Origin: SAR202 cluster bacterium
Lineage (GTDB): Bacteria; Chloroflexota; Dehalococcoidia; SAR202; GCA-002694895
Direction: 5' to 3'
Assembly (NCBI GenBank): GCA_009391605.1
Contig: VFGQ01000126.1
Location: 1-5,620, forward strand
Length of the DNA stretch: 5,620 nt
Positions 1 through 4,886 of this stretch are shown one piece after another (the stretch's first letter is position 1; each line of letters starts with the position of its first letter). The position numbers and the translations under genes are program-made. The notes beneath the pieces are model-generated. The model had not been told where the DNA came from. It saw nothing but the letters and a program-made list of their open reading frames with translations, and made no database searches.

Positions 1-1109
1 TGTTTACGATTTTTTATTTTAATAATCTCTGTTCTTTTTTCAAAATTTAAATAACTTTGATCATGTAAATATTTATCAGGATTTTCTTCATCCAGTTTTT
101 CATAATACAAATCACGTTGGGAACAAATATTGTTTGTTATCCCCCACGCAACATTTTTATTTCTACCCATAAAAATTAACGGGACTCCTGAATATGCCAT
201 TCCCATTACGTCAAAAGATTTCCCAGTCATGTGTATCTGATACCAGCATGACACAGCTCCAAATGCAATATGTGGATCGCTAGCTAAAATAGGAAAATTG
301 GTAGATGAATTTGCAGGACCTACCACCCAATTATTACTTCCTAATCCATCTTCTGCTGAAGAAGTGGAGCCACCAAAATTTTCTCCTAAATTATGTCCTT
401 TTTTATACTCATTTTCATATAAGATACTTTCATCATCTGCTTCCCCTCCGGTATAAATATTCAATAAATCACTGTCTGAAATATGTTTTCTGGCATATTC
501 AGGCATCAATAACAAAGGCATTCTAACTGTAAGATAATATCTAAATTCATTCATAATTGCCAATGAATGCTCTGATTTCCATTTTTCAGGTTTGTAGTCA
601 AGGATCATAAATTCTGAAGGCAATAAATTATTAATTATATCTATATAGTGATTTATTCCTCTTGTAAAATGATCTAGTAAATTTCGAGACCAATCAGGCA
701 TCGTATTATATTCTGTTTTTGAAATAGAAGAAAAATTCATTGTTTTAGCCACTTTATCCAAATCCAAACATTTTTCTCCCATTACTTCTGAAAGTGTTCC
801 CAATGCTTTACGTCTCAGATAATCCAATTGAAATAATCTGTCATGAGCCATTGTCACTCCCAAGCCAAAAAACATTTTTTCATCTGATTCCGCTTGTATC
901 CTTGGTATTCCATGCTCCTCTCTTTTAAGTACAAATTCTTTTGTATTATCAATTAATAAACCTGTTCTTAATTCATTATTTGAATTTGTGTTCTCGTTCC
1001 ACCATGAATAAAACTCAGATTCATTATTAAAATTTTCTTCAACAATCTGACTAATTCGTTTTTCATTCCCTAATTTTTTAAATAAGTCCAGATCAAAATT
1101 TGTATACAT
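1..1109 (-). CDS. Penicillin acylase family protein (Ntn hydrolase, S45), C-terminus cut by window edge
   Basis: This is the first 369 residues of an enzyme that hydrolyses the amide bond of an N-acylated substrate (beta-lactam, acyl-homoserine lactone, acyl-peptide or similar). Family members are made as one chain and cut themselves into alpha and beta subunits. The N-terminal family signature is clear: EEHGIPRIQAES (64-75) and then MAHDRLFQLDYLRRKALG (87-104). The self-cleavage and catalytic site is DGLG|SNNWVVG, making Ser258 the predicted N-terminal nucleophile of the beta chain. It is followed by LASDPHIAF (275-283) and NVAWGITNN (319-327). The start ATG has AGGAAGG seven bases upstream. 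The first 50 residues are polar and charged with no signal peptide, whereas classical penicillin G acylases are periplasmic, so a cytoplasmic location is inferred. The substrate cannot be read from the sequence. Most of the beta chain lies outside the window. Confidence 0.93.
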   Translation of the reverse strand, partial: MYTNFDLDLFKKLGNEKRISQIVEENFNNESEFYSWWNENTNSNNELRTGLLIDNTKEFVLKREEHGIPRIQAESDEKMFFGLGVTMAHDRLFQLDYLRRKALGTLSEVMGEKCLDLDKVAKTMNFSSISKTEYNTMPDWSRNLLDHFTRGINHYIDIINNLLPSEFMILDYKPEKWKSEHSLAIMNEFRYYLTVRMPLLLMPEYARKHISDSDLLNIYTGGEADDESILYENEYKKGHNLGENFGGSTSSAEDGLGSNNWVVGPANSSTNFPILASDPHIAFGAVSCWYQIHMTGKSFDVMGMAYSGVPLIFMGRNKNVAWGITNNICSQRDLYYEKLDEENPDKYLHDQSYLNFEKRTEIIKIKNRK

Positions 1110-1116
1110 TCTATAA

Positions 1117-1123
1117 CCTTCCT
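1117..1123 (-). promoter_or_regulatory. Ribosome-binding site of the acylase gene
   Basis: On the minus strand AGGAAGG stands seven bases before the ATG at 1109. It fixes that start and is one of only two strong Shine-Dalgarno sequences in the window. Confidence 0.75.
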
Positions 1124-1199
1124 ATCCAATTAAACTCTAATAATTGACTTCACAATGTAAATCATACAACTTATTATTAATAATATAAAATATTTTTAT

Positions 1200-1325
1200 A
1201 TGATTTCATTTCATTCTACTAAAAAAGAATATTGTGATATTTGCAATGGAGCTATTGTGATAGAATTACATTGTAAACTCAGATGCACGAACTGCGGTTA
1301 CACAAGGGATTGCTCAGATCCGTAA
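1200..1325 (+). CDS. 41-residue cysteine-rich microprotein, probable zinc-ribbon-like
   Basis: This short gene encodes 41 residues with six cysteines: CDIC (12-15), HCKLRCTNCGYTRDC (24-38, Cys25, Cys29, Cys32 and Cys38), ending in SDP. The CxxC, CxxxC and CxxC spacings with a neighbouring His24 and the CGY knuckle suggest a metal-binding, probably zinc, fold. Small bacterial proteins with a similar HCK..C..CGY..DCSD tail appear familiar to me, but I cannot name a family or function. ATG 1200 is the only ATG in the open frame, which is closed upstream by TAA at 1158-1160. There is no Shine-Dalgarno sequence, and a weak 8-bp A/T inverted repeat (1183-1201) covers the start. It diverges from the acylase gene and its stop lies two bases from the stop of umuC on the other strand. 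The orderly Cys pattern is the main argument that it is real. Confidence 0.72.
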   Translation: MISFHSTKKEYCDICNGAIVIELHCKLRCTNCGYTRDCSDP

Positions 1326-1327
1326 AT

Positions 1328-2584
1328 TTATATATTTACACTTAAAATTTCTTTCCATCTTGTTGTATAAGCAGGAGATAGATTACTTTGATTAACCCTC
1401 CAATCACTCTCAAATTCCTCACAAGCTAATTTTATAGATTCATTCCCAATAATTGAATTTATATAATCTAAAGAAAACATCAGTTTCTCTCTTTTTATTT
1501 TTTTTGAAACATCCTCAAATAAACCTAATTGTGTTTGATTTACAACTGAAAAATTACTAATAATTATACCTGCTTGTTTGTAAAAATATCCCGGAATATA
1601 AATTTCATCTAAAATCTTTAATGCCTCAGAAATTATAACTGAAGTATCATTTGTTGAAAATTTTAAATTTATACTGCCATTTAATTTGCAATTTTGATTT
1701 GTAGATTTATATTTATTCGTATTTATAAATACAGATATAGTTGATGCAACACATTTTTGCGCCCTAAGTTTTTCTGAAGCTTTTGATGCAAAAGAGCTAA
1801 TAGCTTTTTTTATCTTATTATAATCATTGGTATCTCTACTAAAAGTTCTGGAGTTTCTTATATTTTTTTTAGGTAATACAGATGTTTGTAATTCAAAACA
1901 TCTGATTCCTCTCAATTCATAAACTGTCTTTAATCCATTGATAGACATATTATCTAATATCCATTTATCATTTTTTTTGGTCAAATCATAAGCGGTATAA
2001 ATTCCTTTATCATATAAAAATCTACTATATCTATACCCTATTCCCCATATATCTTTTATATCGATTTTTTTAATATAAAAATCAATTATTTTCTCGCTAT
2101 CAAGAAATAAAATATTATTTCTTGATATTTTTTTAGCAAAATGATTGGCAATTTTAGCCAGTGTTTTTGTAGTAGAAATGCCAATAGATACAGGAATACC
2201 AGTCCACTGCATTATTTTAGAAACCAAATTTAAAGATTCATATTCAATATCTGACTTATACATAAAATCAATAAAGGCTTCATCAATAGAATAAATTTCT
2301 AAATCAAATATAGTATTTTGTAAAATTTTCATAATTCGCCTAGAAATATCTCCATACAAAGCAAAATTAGAAGAAAAAACAGAAATATCATTCTCAACAA
2401 TTAAATTCCGTACTTTGAATACCGGAGTTCCCATTTTAACACCCATTTTTTTAACTTCATCACTTCTTGCAATCACACAACCATCATTATTAGATAAAAC
2501 AATAATTGGTTTCTCGATCAAATCAGGTCTGAAAACACGCTCACAAGAGGCGTAAAAATTATTACAATCTAATAATGCAATCAT
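1328..2584 (-). CDS. umuC: UmuC, catalytic subunit of translesion DNA polymerase V (Y family)
   Basis: This is the error-prone polymerase that, with cleaved UmuD, copies past damaged bases during the SOS response. The 418 residues match the usual length (E. coli about 422). The palm begins with DCNNFYASCE (6-15), where Asp6 is a metal ligand and Tyr11 corresponds to the steric-gate position. It continues with SNNDGCVIAR (31-40) and YSIDEAF (98-104), where Asp101 and Glu102 complete the metal site. TKTLAKIANHFAKK (139-152) and DIWGIGYR (178-185, helix-hairpin-helix) follow. Then come the little-finger region, a beta-clamp peptide QLGLF (352-356) and the family C-terminus SPAYTTRW (403-410). 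No key residue is missing. The start ATG overlaps the umuD stop as ATGA, indicating translational coupling in one SOS-regulated transcript. The stop is two bases from the convergent microprotein gene, leaving no room for an ordinary terminator. Confidence 0.97.
   Translation of the reverse strand: MIALLDCNNFYASCERVFRPDLIEKPIIVLSNNDGCVIARSDEVKKMGVKMGTPVFKVRNLIVENDISVFSSNFALYGDISRRIMKILQNTIFDLEIYSIDEAFIDFMYKSDIEYESLNLVSKIMQWTGIPVSIGISTTKTLAKIANHFAKKISRNNILFLDSEKIIDFYIKKIDIKDIWGIGYRYSRFLYDKGIYTAYDLTKKNDKWILDNMSINGLKTVYELRGIRCFELQTSVLPKKNIRNSRTFSRDTNDYNKIKKAISSFASKASEKLRAQKCVASTISVFINTNKYKSTNQNCKLNGSINLKFSTNDTSVIISEALKILDEIYIPGYFYKQAGIIISNFSVVNQTQLGLFEDVSKKIKREKLMFSLDYINSIIGNESIKLACEEFESDWRVNQSNLSPAYTTRWKEILSVNI
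2098..2134 (+). terminator. Antisense intrinsic-terminator-like hairpin inside umuC
   Basis: On the plus strand a perfect 13-bp inverted repeat (2098-2110, TATCAAGAAATAA; 2115-2127, TTATTTCTTGATA) with a 4-base loop is followed directly by seven T (2128-2134). This is the shape of a Rho-independent terminator for rightward RNA, although the stem has only two G/C pairs. It lies within umuC codons for residues about 153-162 and is not followed by a T run in the sense direction. It could stop transcripts that enter umuC antisense from the 1200-1325 gene. A chance product of codon choice is possible. Confidence 0.4.
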
Positions 2585-2976
2585 CTGCTTAATTTATGTA
2601 TCACATAAGTAACCACACCCCAAACATAAAATTCCATTTCCGAATTGATTTTTATCTGATTGGCATATTTATTATCAGACAAAAGGTAAAAATCATTATT
2701 AGATATAAGTAATTTTTTTACAATAAAATTACCATTTAAAATAGCAAGTATTACATTTTGATTTTGAGGACTTAAAGATCTATCAACAATTAAAATGTCT
2801 CCAGTTGTAATCCTGGATCCTACCATTGAGTCCCCTTTTACTTTCACGCAAAATGTTGCTGCAGAATTTTGTATTAAATATTCATTTAAATTCAAACCAG
2901 GTTCTAAAAAATCCTCTGCAGGCGAAGGGAATCCCGCATGAGCAGTAAATTTAAGAAATGGAATTTTGGAAGACAT
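2581..2976 (-). CDS. umuD: UmuD, self-cleaving subunit of DNA polymerase V (LexA/S24 family)
   Basis: This is the polymerase V accessory protein. RecA filaments stimulate it to cut its own N-terminal arm, and the resulting UmuD' dimer activates UmuC. The 131 residues contain the cleavage site HA|GFPSPAED, with the cut predicted between Ala14 and Gly15. The catalytic serine is in VKGDSM (Ser50) and the general-base lysine in FIVKKL (Lys87). The 37-residue Ser-Lys spacing equals that of E. coli Ser60/Lys97. The arm is about ten residues shorter than in E. coli UmuD. This is not a start-calling error, because an in-frame TAA lies two codons before the ATG. The gene ends in a 4-base overlap with umuC. 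No Shine-Dalgarno sequence is visible, and the leader is only about 25 bases if the promoter at 3008-3037 is used. It is controlled by the LexA box at 3013-3026. Confidence 0.96.
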   Translation of the reverse strand: MSSKIPFLKFTAHAGFPSPAEDFLEPGLNLNEYLIQNSAATFCVKVKGDSMVGSRITTGDILIVDRSLSPQNQNVILAILNGNFIVKKLLISNNDFYLLSDNKYANQIKINSEMEFYVWGVVTYVIHKLSR

Positions 2977-3007
2977 ATTTTATTTACATATTTTTTCATA
3001 AAACGAT

Positions 3008-3037
3008 ATTATAGAACATATGTTCTGATTATATCAA
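3008..3037 (-). promoter_or_regulatory. umuDC promoter (TTGATA - 18 bp - TATAAT)
   Basis: Read on the minus strand, the -35 box TTGATA (3037-3032) and a perfect -10 box TATAAT (3013-3008) are separated by 18 bases. The predicted transcript begins near 3001, about 25 bases before the umuD ATG at 2976. The spacer is filled by the LexA palindrome, as expected for an SOS promoter blocked by repressor. Confidence 0.72.
3013..3026. promoter_or_regulatory. LexA operator (SOS box), GAAC-N4-GTTC type
   Basis: AGAACATATGTTCT is a perfect 14-bp palindrome whose core GAACATATGTTC fits the Gram-positive SOS box consensus (CGAACATATGTTCG-like). It lies between the -35 and -10 boxes of umuDC and touches the first base of the -10. 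The flanks extend the symmetry imperfectly (GATATTAT on the left, ATTATATC after one extra G on the right). It is also 26 bases upstream of the -10 candidate for plsY, so it could overlap that promoter's -35 region. Confidence 0.85.
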
Positions 3038-3051
3038 TCTAAAATTTAAGA

Positions 3052-3057
3052 TATAAT
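3052..3057 (+). promoter_or_regulatory. Candidate -10 box of plsY
   Basis: TATAAT on the plus strand lies 33 bases before the plsY ATG. No good -35 is seen: at 17-bp spacing the hexamer is TTATAT (3029-3034), immediately beside the LexA palindrome. The start would fall near 3064, giving a leader of about 27 bases. In such A/T-rich DNA a lone TATAAT is modest evidence. Confidence 0.4.
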
Positions 3058-3059
3058 AT

Positions 3060-3091
3060 TTCATGCTAAAATTTAAAACATATTCATGCTA
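3060..3091 (+). repeat. 9-bp direct repeat before and at the plsY start
   Basis: TTCATGCTA occurs at 3060-3068 and again at 3083-3091, where its last A is the first base of the plsY ATG. The copies are 23 bases apart centre to centre, about two helical turns. It could be a chance repeat or a protein-binding pair; nothing else supports a function. Confidence 0.3.
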
Positions 3092-3693
3092 TGAACATAA
3101 CATATATAATTTTTGCTTATTTAATCGGAAGCATTCCAACAGCTTATATCTATTTTAAAATTAAAAATAAAAAAGATATAAGAAACTACGGTAGCGGAAA
3201 TTCTGGTACGTTAAATATTTTCAGATCATATTCATTCAACGCAGCAACAATAGTACTTTTAATTGATTTGATAAAATCAAGCTGTATAGCAATTATTGGA
3301 AAAAATATTGATATCTCTGATTCGGTTTTTTACTTTGCCACCATAATGGCAGTTATAGGACACAATTTTCCTTTTTATTTAAAATTTAAGGGAGGAAAAG
3401 GAGTAGCAGTTGCATCAGGAATAACTTTAATAACCATCCCAATTCCTGCAATTAGTGCAGGAATAACAATAGCAATTCTAACATTAATACTTAAAAGTCC
3501 ATTATGGGGGATATTCATAGGGGCACTTGTACTTAACGCTTTAAATATAATCATAAATCAATCAATCATAATGTTCTTATGGTGCGGAAGTATTTCGTTA
3601 ATAATATTGTTCACTCACTTATCAAGAAGACGTAAAGAATTAATTCCCGCTATAAAAGCCATAAATCTAAAAAAAATAGGTGACATTGAATAA
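3091..3693 (+). CDS. plsY: PlsY, membrane glycerol-3-phosphate acyltransferase (acyl-phosphate dependent)
   Basis: PlsY transfers the acyl group of acyl-phosphate to glycerol 3-phosphate, giving lysophosphatidic acid, the first step of phospholipid synthesis in most bacteria. The 200 residues show about six to seven hydrophobic segments, starting with residues 3-22. The family loops are present: GSGNSGTLNIFR (34-45), DLIK (59-62) and GHNFPFYLKFKGGKGVA (90-106). The glycine-rich loop GGKGVA is the strongest match. Two motifs are diverged. The usual GSGN-I/V-GATN reads GSGNSGTLN, and the third motif, normally H..N...L..G.E, reads HLSRRRKEL (176-184) and lacks the Asn. It may therefore be a paralogue with altered acyl or acceptor use. 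The ATG has no Shine-Dalgarno sequence. The gene diverges from umuDC with 114 bases between the starts, including the LexA box, and converges on the small membrane gene to the right. Confidence 0.9.
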   Translation: MNITYIIFAYLIGSIPTAYIYFKIKNKKDIRNYGSGNSGTLNIFRSYSFNAATIVLLIDLIKSSCIAIIGKNIDISDSVFYFATIMAVIGHNFPFYLKFKGGKGVAVASGITLITIPIPAISAGITIAILTLILKSPLWGIFIGALVLNALNIIINQSIIMFLWCGSISLIILFTHLSRRRKELIPAIKAINLKKIGDIE

Positions 3694-3701
3694 CTTATAT
3701 A

Positions 3702-3737
3702 TTTTTAATATTAATAATTAAAAATTAATATTAAAAA
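3702..3737. repeat. All-A/T perfect inverted repeat between convergent genes
   Basis: The arms TTTTTAATATTAAT (3702-3715) and ATTAATATTAAAAA (3724-3737) match perfectly over 14 bp around an 8-base loop. The element starts nine bases after the plsY stop and overlaps the last codons and stop of the convergent small gene, a usual place for a shared bidirectional terminator. Neither strand has a T run after the stem and there is no G/C pair, so it is not a canonical intrinsic terminator. Confidence 0.5.
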
Positions 3738-3869
3738 TGCATTGAGAAATAATAAAATCACAGCATATATTAATAAAGATCTTATAGATTTAAGATAAAC
3801 AACAATTTTTCTGATATCAGAAACATCTTCTTGTGATTTCTGATCAAATTGATTAATATATTGGCTCAT
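3711..3869 (-). CDS. 52-residue single-pass membrane microprotein, function unknown
   Basis: I do not recognise this small protein. Residues 1-30 are hydrophilic and charged, with a polar MSQYINQFDQ start and SDIRKIVVYLKSIR at 17-30. Residues 31-50 (SLLIYAVILLFLNAFLILIF) form one clear transmembrane segment ending in Asn-Tyr. The basic residues just before the segment would favour a cytoplasmic N-terminus. The ATG is preceded by a strong Shine-Dalgarno sequence (AGGAAAG, 3879-3873), which with the coherent soluble-plus-membrane layout argues for a real gene. It diverges from the alpha/beta hydrolase with 59 bases between starts and converges on plsY. A TATAAT at 3910-3905 on the minus strand could be its -10. 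Codons 16-21 contain a perfect 16-bp palindrome. Confidence 0.65.
   Translation of the reverse strand: MSQYINQFDQKSQEDVSDIRKIVVYLKSIRSLLIYAVILLFLNAFLILIFNY
3808..3823. repeat. 16-bp perfect palindrome inside the small membrane gene
   Basis: TTTCTGATATCAGAAA is its own reverse complement. The half TTTCTGAT recurs at 3837-3844, 29 bases away. It lies 46 to 61 bases downstream of the first base of the small gene's ATG and about 105 bases upstream of the hydrolase ATG, so it could be an operator. Coding chance is also possible. Confidence 0.4.
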
Positions 3870-3872
3870 AAA

Positions 3873-3879
3873 CTTTCCT
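3873..3879 (-). promoter_or_regulatory. Ribosome-binding site of the small membrane protein
   Basis: On the minus strand AGGAAAG followed by TTT precedes the ATG at 3869. The AGGA core is about six bases from the start. It is the main evidence that this 52-codon frame is translated. Confidence 0.65.
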
Positions 3880-3928
3880 TTACTAAATAAAATTATTAAA
3901 TAACATTATATAAAAAAGAATAAAATTT

Positions 3929-4798
3929 ATGGACAGATCACAATCTAAATACATTGAAATCAACGGAATTAATACCAGGTACTTTGAAAAAGGAAGCGGA
4001 GAACCAATAGTTTTAATTCACGGAGGACATTTTGGAGGAGGAGCAAGTGCTGAAGATTGGTTTTTAAATTTTGATAATCTTGCAGAAAAATATCATGTTT
4101 ATGCATTTGATAAAATTGGGCAAGGACACACTGACAATCCGAAAAAAAATACTGATTATATTATGGGCACCCAAGTTAAACATGCCTCTGAATTTATTAA
4201 AAAATTAAATATAAAAAAACCTCATCTGATTGGTCATTCAAGAGGGGGTTATATAGTAACCAGATTAGCAATTGAATATCCTGAAATTCCAAAATCTATA
4301 GTAATAATTGACAGCGCAACACTAATGCAGGATATAAGCTTCTATCACGATTTGGCTGACAGAGTTCCATCTTTTAATAATACGCATGAAAAAATTAAAT
4401 ATATGATTAAAGAAAATTCTTGGGGAGACAAGCATATAACTGATGAATGGATTGAAGGAAATATAGAATATGCAAATTCACAAAAAAACACCATTGCTGC
4501 CACAAAGCATAGTGAATTAGAAGAAAAAATTTTTACTAAAGATTTAATTGAAAGGCAAAAAGAAACACATCAATGGATAAGAGAAGGAAAATTAAATACC
4601 CCAACATTGGTAACATGGGGAATTGATGATCCTTCTGCATTTTGGGATCCAATAGGAATTAATTGCCTAAACTTGATATTACCAAATGTTAATAATTCCA
4701 GTATGCATATATTTAACAATGCAGGTCATTATGTATTTAGAGAACAACCTGAAGAATTTAATGCAGTTGTAATAGGGTTTATAAATTTAAATACATAA
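3929..4798 (+). CDS. Alpha/beta hydrolase (possible C-C bond or ester hydrolase), substrate unknown
   Basis: This is a complete 289-residue alpha/beta-hydrolase fold enzyme, the usual size for the BphD/MhpC-like group. The oxyanion-hole strand is IVLIHGG (27-33). The dynamic strand follows as YAFDKIGQGHTDNP (58-71). The nucleophile elbow is GHSRGG (102-107) with Ser104 as nucleophile. A helical lid occupies about 132-215. The acid is probably Asp234 in TWGIDDPSAF (229-238), and the catalytic His267 is in NNAGHYVF (263-270), followed by the usual EQPEEF. All triad residues are present, so it should be active. There is no signal peptide, so it is cytoplasmic. No Shine-Dalgarno sequence is evident before the ATG and no convincing promoter could be chosen in the A/T-rich 59-base upstream gap. 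It points the same way as the thiamine-diphosphate pair 88 bases downstream, but a shared pathway is only a possibility. Confidence 0.9.
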   Translation: MDRSQSKYIEINGINTRYFEKGSGEPIVLIHGGHFGGGASAEDWFLNFDNLAEKYHVYAFDKIGQGHTDNPKKNTDYIMGTQVKHASEFIKKLNIKKPHLIGHSRGGYIVTRLAIEYPEIPKSIVIIDSATLMQDISFYHDLADRVPSFNNTHEKIKYMIKENSWGDKHITDEWIEGNIEYANSQKNTIAATKHSELEEKIFTKDLIERQKETHQWIREGKLNTPTLVTWGIDDPSAFWDPIGINCLNLILPNVNNSSMHIFNNAGHYVFREQPEEFNAVVIGFINLNT

Positions 4799-4818
4799 AT
4801 AAAATATAAAACAAGTAA

Positions 4819-4850
4819 TTAACAATAAAAATAATTAAATATTGTATAAT
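4819..4850 (+). promoter_or_regulatory. Candidate promoter of the thiamine-diphosphate decarboxylase pair
   Basis: A perfect -10 TATAAT (4845-4850) lies 36 bases before the ATG at 4887. The best -35-like hexamer is TTAACA (4819-4824), but its 20-bp spacing is longer than ideal. A 5-bp inverted repeat (ATTGT 4841-4845, ACAAT 4852-4856) brackets the -10. If real, the pair can be transcribed separately from the hydrolase. Confidence 0.4.
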
Positions 4851-4886
4851 GACAATCCATTTTAAATACAAAACTAGAGCATAAGA

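Noticed and set aside
305..526. 73-codon open frame on the plus strand
   Set aside because: It lies wholly antisense to the acylase gene, whose family motifs are certain over this stretch. Its protein has low-complexity aromatic composition and no motif.
1144..1170. TTGACT (1144-1149) as the -35 of a promoter for the Cys microprotein
   Set aside because: No acceptable -10 box lies at 16-18 bp. The nearest match, TACAAC at 15 bp, is poor.
2581..2976. N-terminally truncated or misannotated umuD
   Set aside because: The arm before the Ala-Gly site is short, but an in-frame TAA two codons upstream shows the start is right. The cleavage site and Ser50/Lys87 dyad are intact, and short arms appear to occur elsewhere in the family.
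1200..2976. The Cys microprotein as a dedicated component of the polymerase V operon
   Set aside because: It is on the opposite strand, lacks a LexA box, and only touches umuC tail to tail. Adjacency alone does not support shared function.
3063..3158. 31-codon leader frame starting at ATG 3063 before plsY
   Set aside because: It is out of frame with and overlaps plsY, has no ribosome-binding site, and begins at the predicted transcript start. No amino-acid run or motif suggests a leader peptide.
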